NCBI RefSeq assembly: GCF_029338295.1
Contig: NZ_CP119791.1
Span: 930,001 to 994,000 of the forward strand
DNA: 64,000 nucleotides
Reading direction: 5' to 3'
From: Haladaptatus sp. QDMS2
GTDB lineage: Archaea > Halobacteriota > Halobacteria > Halobacteriales > Halococcaceae
Under the pieces are notes generated by a model, which made no database searches, was not told where the DNA came from, and saw only the letters and a list, made by a program, of their open reading frames with translations. The translations under genes were made by a program, and so were the position numbers. Below, piece by piece: positions 42,082-51,653 of this stretch. The first letter of the stretch is position 1; every line of letters begins with the position of its first letter.

Positions 42082-44046
42082 ATGGAACTTGATGACATCA
42101 ACACTATTGCGGTTCTCGGAGCCGGGAACATGGGCCACGGTATCGCCGAAATTGCGGCCCTCGCCGGTTACAACGTAACCCTCCGCGACATCAAAGACGA
42201 GTTCGTCCAGAACGGCTACGACAACATCGAGTGGTCGCTACAGAAACTCGCAGAGAAGGACCAGATCTCAGAAGAGGAGGCAGACGCCGCCCTCGAACGG
42301 ATTACTCCACTTGTGGACCTGGCAGAGGCCGTCTCGAACGCCGACTTCATCATCGAAGTCGTCCCCGAGAAGATGGACATCAAGAAGGAAGTCTACGCTG
42401 AAGTCGAGGAGCACGCTCCCGACCACGCCATCTTCGCGACCAACACCTCTTCGCTCTCCATCACGGAACTCTCCGAGGTCACCGACCGCCCAGAGCACTT
42501 CTGTGGGATGCACTTTTTCAACCCGCCCGTCCGCATGGCGCTGGTCGAGGTCATCACTGGCGCGTACACGAACGAGGACACCCTGAAACTGACCGAGGAA
42601 CTCGCCGAGTCCTTCGGGAAGACGCCAGTCCGCGTGCGCAAGGATAGTCCCGGTTTCATCGTCAACCGCGTGCTCGTCCCGCTCATGAACGAGGCCTGCT
42701 GGATCGTCGAAGACGGCACGGCGACCATGGAGGAAGTCGATTCCACCGTCAAGTTCGACATCGGCCTTCCGATGGGCGCGTTCGAGCTCGGTGACCAGGT
42801 CGGCAACGACGTCACCTACCACGTCCTCGAATACATGCACGAAGTGCTCGGCGACGCCTACGAGCCTTGCCCACTGCTCGAGGAAACCGTCGAGAACGAA
42901 CACTACGGCAAGAAGGTCGGCAAGGGCTTCTACGACTACGAGGACGGCGACGGCGCGAACATTCCGACCGACAAGGGCCGCGAGGACGTGAAACACCGTC
43001 TCCTCGGTATCATGGCGAACGAAGTCGGCAACCTCGTCGGGAACGACGTCGCACCCGCGAAGGACGTAGACGAGGCAGTCATGCTCGGCGCAGGCTTCCC
43101 GAAGGGGCCAGCCAAGATGGCTGACGAAGTCGGCCTCTCGGTGCTCGTCGAAGCCCTCGACGACCTCCACGAGGAGACCGGTGCAGCACGCTACGAGGTC
43201 GCAGACGCCCTCCGGGAGCACGCAGAAGAAGGCGGCTTCTACGCCGGCGAGGACGAATCGGTCGAGTTCTCGACCATCGAACTCGAGTACCCTGGCGACA
43301 TGATTGGCCACATCATCCTCTCGCGCGAGGCCCGCATGAACACGGTCAACGAGGAGATGCTGGACGACCTCTCGAACGCCATCGACCTGCTCGAAGCCGA
43401 CGACGAGGTCCGCGCCATCCTCATCACCGGCAAGGGCGGTCGCGCCTTCTCCGCGGGCGCAGACGTTTCCTCGATGGCCGGCAGCGCAGACCCACTCGAC
43501 GCCATCGACCTCTCGAAGAAAGGCCAGGAGACCTTCGGTAAACTCGAATCCTGCTCGATGCCCGTGCTCGCAGCCATCGACGGCTTCGCGCTCGGCGGCG
43601 GGTTCGAACTCTCGATGTGTGCGGACCTCCGCATCGCCTCCGAACGCTCCGAGATTGGGCTCCCAGAACACAGCCTCGGCCTCCTGCCGGGCTGGGGCGG
43701 CACCCAGCGTCTCCAGCGCCTCGTCGGCATGAGCCGCGCGAAGGAGATTATCTTCACCGCAGAGCGCTTCGACGCGGAGACGATGTACGACTACGACGTC
43801 ATCAACGAAGTCGTCTCGAACGACGACTTCGAGGAGCGCGCTCACGAACTGGCCGCGAAGCTGGCCGGTGGGCCGCCAATCTCCCAGAAGCTCACGAAGC
43901 GCGCGATGCTCCGTGGCTGGGAGAACGTCGACGCTGGTCTCGAACTCGAAGCAAGCGCCTTCGGTCACCTCATGGGGACCGACGACCTCATGGAGGGCGT
44001 AACCGCCTTCATGAGCAAGCGCGACCCAGAGTTTGAGGGCAAATAA
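42082..44046 (+). CDS. 3-hydroxyacyl-CoA dehydrogenase / enoyl-CoA hydratase fusion
   Basis: 654 residues. The N-terminal HAD half starts AVLGAGNMGHGIAEIAALAG (NAD-binding), with FATNTSSLSI and GMHFFNPP and the dehydrogenase C-domain to ~residue 380. The C-terminal crotonase half has FSAGADVSSMAG, AIDGFALGGGFELSM and IGLPEHSLGLLPGWGGTQR with the catalytic Glu. The order (HAD first, ECH last) is opposite to bacterial FadB and typical of archaea. It carries out two beta-oxidation steps. Confidence 0.95.
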   Translation: MELDDINTIAVLGAGNMGHGIAEIAALAGYNVTLRDIKDEFVQNGYDNIEWSLQKLAEKDQISEEEADAALERITPLVDLAEAVSNADFIIEVVPEKMDIKKEVYAEVEEHAPDHAIFATNTSSLSITELSEVTDRPEHFCGMHFFNPPVRMALVEVITGAYTNEDTLKLTEELAESFGKTPVRVRKDSPGFIVNRVLVPLMNEACWIVEDGTATMEEVDSTVKFDIGLPMGAFELGDQVGNDVTYHVLEYMHEVLGDAYEPCPLLEETVENEHYGKKVGKGFYDYEDGDGANIPTDKGREDVKHRLLGIMANEVGNLVGNDVAPAKDVDEAVMLGAGFPKGPAKMADEVGLSVLVEALDDLHEETGAARYEVADALREHAEEGGFYAGEDESVEFSTIELEYPGDMIGHIILSREARMNTVNEEMLDDLSNAIDLLEADDEVRAILITGKGGRAFSAGADVSSMAGSADPLDAIDLSKKGQETFGKLESCSMPVLAAIDGFALGGGFELSMCADLRIASERSEIGLPEHSLGLLPGWGGTQRLQRLVGMSRAKEIIFTAERFDAETMYDYDVINEVVSNDDFEERAHELAAKLAGGPPISQKLTKRAMLRGWENVDAGLELEASAFGHLMGTDDLMEGVTAFMSKRDPEFEGK

Positions 44047-44196
44047 CACAGCGCCGACGGAACGGAACGTTTAAACTTTTCTCCGCAAAACGCAGTAATG
44101 TACCCTGACGAAGCAGGGGAATCGGTCGACAGCAGGTGGATGAGCTCCACTGTCTGACCGAGCGAAAGCAATCCGTGGTCACACGGAACGAAGTAA

Positions 44197-44271
44197 GCTC
44201 CGTTGGTGTAGTCCGGCCAATCATTTCGGCCTTTCGAGCCGATGACCAGGGTTCAAATCCCTGACGGAGCA
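44197..44271 (+). tRNA. tRNA-Glu (anticodon UUC)
   Basis: Acceptor arms GCTCCGT (44197-44203) and ACGGAGC (44264-44270) pair fully. The anticodon stem TCGGC/GCCGA encloses CTTTCGA with anticodon TTC; the T-arm contains CAGGGTTCAAATCCCTG. No intron. Its 3' end is partly duplicated 142 bases downstream. Confidence 0.95.
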
Positions 44272-44392
44272 TTTCTCTCGAAGCAACGTACCGAGCGACA
44301 GCGAGGGATGTTTGGATTTCGTAATGCAGAGGAAGGGATTTGAGCAGACGAGTCGCAGCGCGTGAACAATGCGAACGCAGTCGTCTCGTCGA

Positions 44393-44413
44393 GTTCGTAT
44401 CCCTGACGGAGCA
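44393..44413 (+). repeat. Partial duplicate of tRNA-Glu 3' end (attachment-site-like)
   Basis: The 21 bases here match tRNA-Glu 44251-44271 with two mismatches; the last 15 (ATCCCTGACGGAGCA) are identical. A short direct repeat of a tRNA 3' end is what integrases of archaeal integrative elements leave. No integrase or element remains between the copies. Confidence 0.6.
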
Positions 44414-44478
44414 CTTTTCCAAATTCAACGTTCACAAGCGACCCGTTTTATCGCGTCTTCGGTTTGATTCGACGCCAT

Positions 44479-45039
44479 TCACCCCGAGTCGATGATTTCG
44501 ACGCGTCCATCCGCAGTCGTCAATCTAACGTAGAAGTTCGCGGCGAAGTAGTTCGATTTCTCGAAGCGAACGGTGAGTGTCTCGATGACCTGTGAGCTGT
44601 CGCCGTTGCCAGATTGCTCGGTGAGTTTCGCGTGGACTGTTCCATTGGCGTTGAGGAGTTCAGTGAGCTGCAGCGAGTACCCGCCACTGGGGAGGACTGC
44701 CTGAAAGATGAACAGGCTAAAGCGGTCGAAGTCTGTCTCCTTGACGAACGTGAGCAACTTCATACTTCCCTCGAATTGGCTGAGGTAGTCGGTGTTGAAC
44801 CGGGCGGTTTCTGGAGCCTCGTTCAGGAGGGTTACGAATCGCCGTTCGGGATTCGCGCCGGTCAGGCCGCCCTCGATGATGCGGCGGTTCTCGTCGTAGG
44901 TCTGTTGTCTGAGTGCGATGCGTGGGTGGGTAGGTTGTTCACTGGTCGATGAGGACGAATTCGCGGGGCCGAGTGTGGAACAGCCAGCGAGGAGACTCCC
45001 GCCTGCTGCGAGCGATTTGAGTGCCGCGCGACGGCGCAT
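44479..45039 (-). CDS. Tat-exported small lipoprotein, unknown
   Basis: 186 residues. RRRAALKSLAAGGSLLAGC is a Tat/lipobox signal with Cys near residue 20, followed by a serine-rich linker. The mature domain alternates beta strands (FSLFIFQAVLPSGGYSLQLT, YFAANFYVRLTTADGRVEII). No catalytic motif is evident. It is on the opposite strand from the tRNA-Glu and close to no operon partner. Confidence 0.75.
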   Translation of the reverse strand: MRRRAALKSLAAGGSLLAGCSTLGPANSSSSTSEQPTHPRIALRQQTYDENRRIIEGGLTGANPERRFVTLLNEAPETARFNTDYLSQFEGSMKLLTFVKETDFDRFSLFIFQAVLPSGGYSLQLTELLNANGTVHAKLTEQSGNGDSSQVIETLTVRFEKSNYFAANFYVRLTTADGRVEIIDSG

Positions 45040-45099
45040 ATGCTCTCAAAAGAAGATGCCTCGGAAAAAATGTGTTGTCCCCCACCCCGCGTGGTAGAA

Positions 45100-45249
45100 T
45101 TAGTCGACGTAGTGGCTCCAGACCATCTCTTCTAGGTACTCGCGCTGGTCCTCTTCTCCCCCATCAGCCTTGATGTCCGTTGGTTTCTCGACGAGCGGGA
45201 CGATTGGCGCACCGGTGTTTTCACCGTCGGTGTACTGACGTGCAGTCAT
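45100..45249 (-). CDS. 49-residue acidic protein
   Basis: From ATG 45249: MTARQYTDGENTGAPIVPLV..., ending EEMVWSHYVD. It is acidic, soluble and preceded by a good TATA box, which together support a real gene. I recognise no family. The C-terminal aromatic-rich end may be a binding helix. Confidence 0.6.
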   Translation of the reverse strand: MTARQYTDGENTGAPIVPLVEKPTDIKADGGEEDQREYLEEMVWSHYVD

Positions 45250-45274
45250 CACTGCCAAAGTCTACGCATCAGTA

Positions 45275-45284
45275 GATAAACTTA
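45275..45284 (-). promoter_or_regulatory. TATA box for the 49-residue protein
   Basis: AAGTTTATCT on the minus strand lies 26-35 bases before ATG 45249, consistent with a leaderless transcript. The surrounding region (45270-45360) is very AT-rich. Confidence 0.5.
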
Positions 45285-45473
45285 ATTATTGTTAATTAGA
45301 GATTCAGTAAAGTGGACAGAACAGTTCGGATTTAAAGTACATTATTTTCTGACGTTTCGCGTGTGTATCCGCCATCTATCACCGCTCTACACCTTCTCGT
45401 GGTGAACGACGAGCCGGCAGCAGAACTGGGGCGTATCTGAGGACTGGAGAGCGGTTCCCGCTGCCGATTATTG

Positions 45474-45483
45474 CTTATAAATA
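45474..45483 (+). promoter_or_regulatory. Putative TATA box for the DUF6114-synthetase gene
   Basis: CTTATAAATA is a good haloarchaeal TATA element. If used, transcription would begin near 45505, leaving a 5' leader of about 225 bases before ATG 45732. That is unusually long for a haloarchaeon. Confidence 0.45.
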
Positions 45484-45731
45484 CCCGTGTATGCGCCGGA
45501 CAAAAGACATGGGACCGTGCTAGGAATCAACAGCCGAAGACAGCAATCGACGTGACAGGTCGCTTCTCGGATCGCTCCGGCAGCACGGCGACTCATTCCA
45601 CAGACACTCGATGGTCGCACGCACCACTCACGAGGCGACCACCGTGGCTCGTGTCGCATTCGCGGCCGGCCTGTCCGCTGATTGCACACGATTTCGCTTC
45701 TCGGCGGAGTCGTTTTCATCTCTCACCCACC

Positions 45732-48209
45732 ATGTCAGAAATCGAATCACGGTCCACAGGTCACCGCACGAACGCACACCAGACCCCGACGTATCGCCGG
45801 TTATGGGCACGCCGCCCGCTCTTCGGAAGCAGTCTCCTTCTCATCGCCGGGGCCCTCATCGCAATCGCGCCGTTCGAACTCCCGCGCTACGCGAACATGC
45901 CGGGGGCGTTTACGTCCGCGGGCTTGCTGTTCGCGTTCCTCGTCGTCCTCTGTGGCGCCGCCGCGTACGTCCAGCCGAGTCTGTCCACGTTTTTCGGCGT
46001 CGGGGGCATCCTCTTCTCCATCGCCTCGCTCATGGGGGCGTTCAGCGTATACTCCATCGGGACCGTCTTCGGCGTCGTCGGAGGGGTTCTCTGTGCCGTC
46101 TGGGAGCCGGCTGTCGAATCGGAAGGGGAAGCAGTTACATCCGGTGAAGCCGTTGGAAAAAATATGACTGCGGCCGACTGTCGAACGGCGGAAACCGACT
46201 ACAGCGACGAGGTCATCGCCGACGACACGATTCCACGAATGTTCGAGGCGAGCGCGAACCGCAATGCACGACGCGACGCCCAGATGTACAAGGCCGGCAT
46301 CTACGACCGGTCGCTGGTTCCAGACGTAGTGAAGGAACCGACCGACGGGCAGTTCGGGTGTATCAGCTACGCGAAGATGCAGGACATCGTCCACAACTTC
46401 GCTGCGGGCTTCCGTGAACTCGGCGTCGAAGACGGCATGCGAGTCGGGATGTTCGCGAACACTCGCATGGAGTGGGCCCAGTGTGACTTCGCACTGCTCG
46501 CCGCGGGCGGGGTCGTGACGACGGTGTACACCGAGTCCTCGCCCACGCAGGTCGAGTACCTCCTCTCTGACCCCGGCGCTCGGGGCGTGGTCGTCGAGAA
46601 CGAAACCCTCCTCGAACGCGTCCTCGAAGTCGAAGATAATCTCGACCTCGAGTTCATCGTCGTGATGGACGAACTCTCAGAAGCGTACGGTGGCGACAAC
46701 GCGTTCACGCTCAGCGACGACGAGAACGGCGACGTCGCCGCGTCAGATGGTATCCGCGACGACATCTACACGCTCGCGGAGGTTCACGAACTCGGCGCGT
46801 CTGCCTTCGACGAGGACGCCTACGAACAGTGGCTCGTAGACCGGTCGCTCTCCGACCTCGCGAGTCTCATCTACACCTCCGGCACGACCGGTCGCCCGAA
46901 GGGAGTGCGGCTCACCCACGCAAACTTCCGGGCGAACGTGAACCAGATTCGCCGGCGGTTCGCCCCGCGACCCGACCGCGACCCCGACGTGCCGTCGCTC
47001 GACGCGGATGCGACGACGCTCTCGTTCCTACCGCTCGCACACGTCTTCGAGCGGACCGCTGGTCACTTCGTGATGTTCGCCTCCGGGGGGACAGTGGCCT
47101 ACGCAGAGAGTGCGGACACCGTGAGCGAAGACATCGTTCGCGTGCGCCCTACGACGGCGACGAGCGTCCCGCGCGTCTACGAACGCATCTTCGACTCGAT
47201 GCGCGAGCAGGCGAGCGAATCCGACGTGAAAGAGCGCATCTTCAATTGGGCCGTCGGCGTCGGTCGGGAGTACTATCGCGTGGCTGACCCCGGGCCAGTC
47301 TTGAAGGCGAAATACTTCGTCGCGAACCAGCTCGTCTTCTCACAGGTCAAAGAGCAGATGGGCGGCAACATCGAGTTCTTCATCTCCGGTGGCGGGAGCC
47401 TCTCGAAGGAACTCGCGGAACTGTTCCAGGGAATGGACCTCACCATTCTCGAAGGCTACGGTCTCACCGAAACTGCACCCGTGCTGACCGTCAACCCGCC
47501 CGAGGACCCGCGTCCCGGCACGCTCGGCGTCCCGCTCGTGGACGTGGAGACGAAGTTCGACGAAACCGTCGTCTCCGACGACCAGCGCGAGAAAGCCTCG
47601 GGCCCCATCGGCGAACTGCTCGTGAAGGGGCCGAACCTGACCGAGGGTTACTGGATGAACTCGGAAGCGACTGCGAATGCGTTCACGAAAGACGGCTGGT
47701 TCCGCACCGGGGACATCGTCGAGGAGGCCGACGACGGCTACCTCGTCTACCACGACCGCCTGAAGCAACTGCTCGTCCTCTCGACCGGTAAGAACGTCGC
47801 CCCCGGCCCCATCGAGGACGCCTTCGCGACCAGCCCACGGGTCGAGCAAATCATGGTCCTCGGCGACGACGAGAAGTTCGTTTCTGCGCTCATCGTCCCG
47901 AACTTCGAGAACCTGCGCGACTGGGCCGACCGCGAGGGCATCGACCTGCCCGCAGACGAGGCGGCGATGTGTGACGACCCACGAGTCGAACAATGGATTC
48001 GCGCGGAAGTTACCGAGAAGAACAAGCAGTTCAGCAAGTCCGAGAAGATAAAGAAGTTCGAACTGGTCCCCGTCGAGTGGACCCCCGAGAACGACCTGCT
48101 CACGCCGTCGATGAAGATGAAGCGCCGCAACATCCTCTCACGGTTCGATGACGCCGTGGACAGCATCTACGGTGAGGCAGAGGCGGAAAAGGCGGCGACG
48201 TCGTCGTAA
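45732..48209 (+). CDS. Fusion of a DUF6114-like four-helix membrane domain to a long-chain acyl-CoA synthetase
   Basis: 825 residues from ATG 45732 in a single frame. Residues ~20-125 carry four hydrophobic helices (PLFGSSLLLIAGALIAIAPF to SIGTVFGVVGGVLCAVWEP), resembling DUF6114, normally a separate protein. After a short acidic linker, residues ~145-825 are an AMP-forming acyl-CoA synthetase with LIYTSGTTGRPKG near 379, GYGLTETAPVL, and the C-terminal lysine motif PSMKMKRRN. It activates fatty acids, here perhaps at the membrane. ATG 46164 (MTAADCRTAE) could start an independent synthetase; the absence of a stop between the parts argues for fusion. Confidence 0.85.
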   Translation: MSEIESRSTGHRTNAHQTPTYRRLWARRPLFGSSLLLIAGALIAIAPFELPRYANMPGAFTSAGLLFAFLVVLCGAAAYVQPSLSTFFGVGGILFSIASLMGAFSVYSIGTVFGVVGGVLCAVWEPAVESEGEAVTSGEAVGKNMTAADCRTAETDYSDEVIADDTIPRMFEASANRNARRDAQMYKAGIYDRSLVPDVVKEPTDGQFGCISYAKMQDIVHNFAAGFRELGVEDGMRVGMFANTRMEWAQCDFALLAAGGVVTTVYTESSPTQVEYLLSDPGARGVVVENETLLERVLEVEDNLDLEFIVVMDELSEAYGGDNAFTLSDDENGDVAASDGIRDDIYTLAEVHELGASAFDEDAYEQWLVDRSLSDLASLIYTSGTTGRPKGVRLTHANFRANVNQIRRRFAPRPDRDPDVPSLDADATTLSFLPLAHVFERTAGHFVMFASGGTVAYAESADTVSEDIVRVRPTTATSVPRVYERIFDSMREQASESDVKERIFNWAVGVGREYYRVADPGPVLKAKYFVANQLVFSQVKEQMGGNIEFFISGGGSLSKELAELFQGMDLTILEGYGLTETAPVLTVNPPEDPRPGTLGVPLVDVETKFDETVVSDDQREKASGPIGELLVKGPNLTEGYWMNSEATANAFTKDGWFRTGDIVEEADDGYLVYHDRLKQLLVLSTGKNVAPGPIEDAFATSPRVEQIMVLGDDEKFVSALIVPNFENLRDWADREGIDLPADEAAMCDDPRVEQWIRAEVTEKNKQFSKSEKIKKFELVPVEWTPENDLLTPSMKMKRRNILSRFDDAVDSIYGEAEAEKAATSS

Positions 48210-48863
48210 TCAACGAACGAGCGACGTCAGCACACGCGATTCGGCTTTTCTCAGGTGCTCGTCGACCGTGCTCGGCGCACACCCCAGTTCTGCTGCGATG
48301 TCTTTGTGGGTTGCCCGTCGCGGAATCTCGTAGTACCCCTGTTCGACCGCCGTCTGGAACACTTCGAGTTGGCGGTCGGTGAGCGAGGAGAGCAGATTTC
48401 TACCGTCGGGACTGTAGCGGCCCACCTGCTCGACCGAGATGCGAATCGAGTTCGGAATCTCTTCGAGGGCCTGTCTGAGCATGTCGTGCGTGCCGACGAC
48501 GGTGGTCCTGATGCCGCCGGTTCCCGTGAACTTGAGCGGCGTGTCGATGATGAGCGCGTACTTCTGGGCGAGTTTCATCAACGTTCCCGCCGGTTCGCCG
48601 GGAACGACGTGGAAATAGATGTGAAACACGTCGTCGTTCACGTCGAGCAGGTCGTAGTTCAACACGGCGTCCTCCGCGCAGAGTTCGTCGATGAGCGGTT
48701 CGGGGTCGCCGCTGAGTCTGTAGAGCAAGACGCCGGTGCCGTCACCGAGCGAATTTACGTGCATCAGCGATTCACGGGTGACACCGGGAAAGTCGGCGAT
48801 GGCTTTGTCGACCGGGTGAATCGCGCCGTCTTCGGGTGTCAGGGTGAAATCGAAATACCTCAT
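48210..48863 (-). CDS. Bat-like HTH-10 transcriptional regulator (second copy)
   Basis: 217 residues from ATG 48863. Same plan as 8824-9474: N-terminal sensor-like region and C-terminal HTH-10 (LTDRQLEVFQTAVEQGYYEI, APSTVDEHLRKAESRV). It is convergent with the acyl-CoA synthetase gene, with stops touching. Its regulon is unknown; a role in lipid or stress response would be inference only. Confidence 0.87.
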   Translation of the reverse strand: MRYFDFTLTPEDGAIHPVDKAIADFPGVTRESLMHVNSLGDGTGVLLYRLSGDPEPLIDELCAEDAVLNYDLLDVNDDVFHIYFHVVPGEPAGTLMKLAQKYALIIDTPLKFTGTGGIRTTVVGTHDMLRQALEEIPNSIRISVEQVGRYSPDGRNLLSSLTDRQLEVFQTAVEQGYYEIPRRATHKDIAAELGCAPSTVDEHLRKAESRVLTSLVR

Positions 48864-49059
48864 ATCGTCACTGGGGTGGAGCGGGGGTGATTCATAACTA
48901 CAAATTCTCGTTTTTGGTTTATGGCTTGTGGCTCCTCGCGGCCCGCACTGTGGATACCGTGTTCGCAACTATCCTAATTATTCGTTTGCAATCGTGCAAG
49001 CGACGGACAGGACACTGTTTCGCCATCCGACGACGTCGTCGCTGCATCGAATCTGTGGG

Positions 49060-49575
49060 TTACAGGCGGTCTCCAAGGGATTCGTCTCGCGTAAGCAGCT
49101 GGTAGCCGGCGGCAACGCAGATACACACGAACCAGGTGGCCGACCAGACCTCCACTGCAACCTGCGAAACGTAGGGCACGTCCGTCACGGTTGCTCCGAC
49201 AGTCACGAGGCCGAGTGCGGCGACGCCGAAGTAGTACTCCGTCCAGGTCAGTCCGTACTCCGGTTCGATCGTCATGTACGCCTCCACCTCGCCGACGCGG
49301 TTCGCGAGGCGCACGACTTTGTGCTCCTCGTCGTACTCGACGATGTCGAGGTCCGCGAGTTTCGGCAGGTGGGTCTGGTGGAGCGAGACGTAGACGCTCT
49401 GGCGGATGTTCTTCGGCGGCGGTGACTGCGACGTCTCGTGTTCTGCGACGAGTTCGGACAGCGTTCGCACGCTCAGTTCTCCTCCCGCATCGCGGAGGGC
49501 GTTCAGTGCAAGTCGTCGGCGGTCGTTTCGGAGGACATCGTGAATCTCTCCCGTATCTAGTTCCCCGGTAATCAT
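49060..49575 (-). CDS. HTH protein with two C-terminal membrane helices (DUF7344-like)
   Basis: 171 residues from ATG 49575. The winged-helix domain (LRNDRRRLALNALRDAGGEL, SVYVSLHQTHLPKLADLDIV, VVRLANRV) is the haloarchaeal DUF7344 type. Two helices follow (YYFGVAALGLVTVGATVTDV, VEVWSATWFVCICVAAGYQL), so it is probably membrane-tethered. It may sense envelope state; this is inferred from topology. Confidence 0.78.
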   Translation of the reverse strand: MITGELDTGEIHDVLRNDRRRLALNALRDAGGELSVRTLSELVAEHETSQSPPPKNIRQSVYVSLHQTHLPKLADLDIVEYDEEHKVVRLANRVGEVEAYMTIEPEYGLTWTEYYFGVAALGLVTVGATVTDVPYVSQVAVEVWSATWFVCICVAAGYQLLTRDESLGDRL

Positions 49576-49661
49576 GGAAACCCCATCGGCCAGTCTCGTC
49601 AACTAGCCAAGTAGTCACGCAGGCTGAAAAATGTGAGCGACCTATATCAGAATATCGCCTG

Positions 49662-51653
49662 TCAGGCCAGCCACTCTTTTGGCTTCGTGTCGTAGTCTAT
49701 GTCGTCTGCGGCGATGTGTTCGACCTCTTCCCAGGGGAGGTCCTCTACCGTGATGGATTCGCCGTCGTAGCGGAGGAGTTTCCCGCGCTCTTCGGGTTCC
49801 GGTTCGCGGTCGCGACGGCGAGCGACCTCGATGGCGTGGTCGTCTACCTCCTTTACGATGGTCTTGAGACACACCGGACGTCCCCAGAGGTCGAAGACGC
49901 GCTCTATCACCTGTTTTGCTTGCTGGAGGTCGAGCATGACGCCATTGTAGCGGTGGCCGAGCAACAGTTCGTTACGGTTGTTATAGTTGCCATCCAGCAC
50001 TAGAACGGTCGGTCGCCCGAAGTTCGTAAACTGGAGCATGAGTTTCTTCTTTACGTCCCGGTGGTCCACGCTCGTCACGCGGAAGTCGCGGGTCGTCTGG
50101 ACGTACTCGTAGGTGAAGTAGTGGTTCTCGTCGACGAACTCCTGGGTGAGGAACTCGTCTAAAAACGTCACGTCGTTGTGGCTCTCTCGAATCTCGAACA
50201 TCCGGTCCCAGCCAGCGGTGAAGTCCACGTCCGCGAGCGCCTCGCCGACGTCGGCGTACTGGCTGTCGTCGAACATGTACCGGGAGAATCGTTCGAGTTC
50301 CTCCTGCGTGATGCGCTTTACGAACCCCTGGTTCTGCTGTTTGACCAGCGAGAAGTGGCGTTCTGCGAGTCCCTCAAAGGTGAGCACCTTCCACGGGTAC
50401 TTCTCGACGTCGAACTCGCCCGCTTTCGCCTGTTCGAGTGCCTCCGCGTCGATTCGCGGGTCCTCGGGGTCCAGATTCGACAGCGTCTCGGGGCGAATGG
50501 CATCAACCATGCCGTCCGGCTGGAGCGATTCCATCACGGCGTCGAAGTCGATGACGTCGTGGAAGTTGCGCCAGGTAACGCCGTCGATGCGGAGCAGGCG
50601 CTCTGCGACCATCGCCCGGTTGGTCGTGTTCTCTACGTACTCCCAGAGTTCCTTGCCGAGTTTGTACGGGTTGAGCCCCGGCGACCCGAGCACCTTCGCC
50701 TGGTGGTCGGCGTAGCTGATGAACTCGTCCGCCCCGGCGAAGTGCTCCTCGCCCATCATCACGGACTCCCAGTACGCCGCCCAGCCCTCGTTCATGACCT
50801 TCGTCATCTTCTGGGGGGCGAAGTAGTAGGATTCGCGGCGAAGGATTTCGAGCACGTCGCGCTGCCACTCCTCCATGTCGCGGGCCTTCCCCGACTTCTC
50901 GTCGAACTGCTTGCCGAAACTCCAGAGGAACGCGAGCAGGTCCTTCTCGGGTTCCGGCGGGAACGTGGGCGTCTCGTCGCCCTTCCGGCGGGCTTCGAGC
51001 CACTCTTCGTCGAACACCTCGCGCAGCACCTCTTCTGAGATGTTGAGACTCTTCAGGCGCTCGTCGATGTCTTCCTCGTCGGGCAATCGAGACGCGCGGT
51101 AGGACGCAGACCGGAACGGTCGGTGCTGGTCGATGTTGTCCTCCAGACAGAGGATGGAGTCAATCCAGGCTTCGATTTCGGAGCGGTCGATGTCCGGGTC
51201 GGCCATGTACTCACCGATGGTTTCGGCGTGGCGTGCGAGCATCGCGGCGGCGTTCGGCTGGGTTTCTGCGAACAGCCGGAACCAGCGGTTGTTGCGGAAG
51301 AAGTCCGCATGGGCTTCGACGTGCGTGATGACCGCCTTCTGGTCGGCCAGCGAGTTCGACACCTGCAGGAAGGCGTTCGAGGGGTTGTCGTTGTTGACGA
51401 TTTCGAACGCTTTCCCGCCGAGGAACTGCGTCTGCTTTTTCTGCTGTTCGTACTTCATCCCCCAACGCCAGTGGGGGTAGCGCGTCTGGAACCCGTCGTA
51501 GGCGATGAGGGCGTTCATCTCGTCGTAATCGACGATCCAGTAGTTGACCTGGTACGGCTCGAGGCCGAGTTTTCGCGCGAGCGCGTTCGCTTCGCGCACC
51601 GGCTCTTCGAGTTTCGCCGCGACTTTTCTGGTTTCGTATTGGTCTCCGGTCAT
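49662..51653 (-). CDS. SpoVR-family protein
   Basis: 663 residues, one long SpoVR domain ([55 protein letters not shown]) with the conserved His/Glu-rich segments. The function is not established in any organism. Its start overlaps the yeaH-like stop by four bases, placing it last in the operon prkA2-prkA1-yeaH-spoVR, the same association as E. coli yeaG-yeaH with ycgB. Confidence 0.9.
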   Translation of the reverse strand: MTGDQYETRKVAAKLEEPVREANALARKLGLEPYQVNYWIVDYDEMNALIAYDGFQTRYPHWRWGMKYEQQKKQTQFLGGKAFEIVNNDNPSNAFLQVSNSLADQKAVITHVEAHADFFRNNRWFRLFAETQPNAAAMLARHAETIGEYMADPDIDRSEIEAWIDSILCLEDNIDQHRPFRSASYRASRLPDEEDIDERLKSLNISEEVLREVFDEEWLEARRKGDETPTFPPEPEKDLLAFLWSFGKQFDEKSGKARDMEEWQRDVLEILRRESYYFAPQKMTKVMNEGWAAYWESVMMGEEHFAGADEFISYADHQAKVLGSPGLNPYKLGKELWEYVENTTNRAMVAERLLRIDGVTWRNFHDVIDFDAVMESLQPDGMVDAIRPETLSNLDPEDPRIDAEALEQAKAGEFDVEKYPWKVLTFEGLAERHFSLVKQQNQGFVKRITQEELERFSRYMFDDSQYADVGEALADVDFTAGWDRMFEIRESHNDVTFLDEFLTQEFVDENHYFTYEYVQTTRDFRVTSVDHRDVKKKLMLQFTNFGRPTVLVLDGNYNNRNELLLGHRYNGVMLDLQQAKQVIERVFDLWGRPVCLKTIVKEVDDHAIEVARRRDREPEPEERGKLLRYDGESITVEDLPWEEVEHIAADDIDYDTKPKEWLA

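Larger units (their letters stand above)
45250..45731. other. Long divergent intergenic region
   Basis: This 482-base stretch has no supported gene. The left part is AT-rich (TTAATTATTGTTAATTAG near 45282) and the right part includes a TATA box and GC-rich sequence that is open in one frame but not protein-like. Confidence 0.5.

Noticed and set aside
42268-44049. 593-codon minus-strand ORF opposite the HAD/ECH fusion
   Set aside because: Antisense shadow of a well-supported gene; no domain is recognisable.
45471-45731. N-terminal extension of the synthetase frame to 45471
   Set aside because: Ser/Arg/His-rich, not protein-like, and it starts right at the TATA element; ATG 45732 begins the membrane domain.
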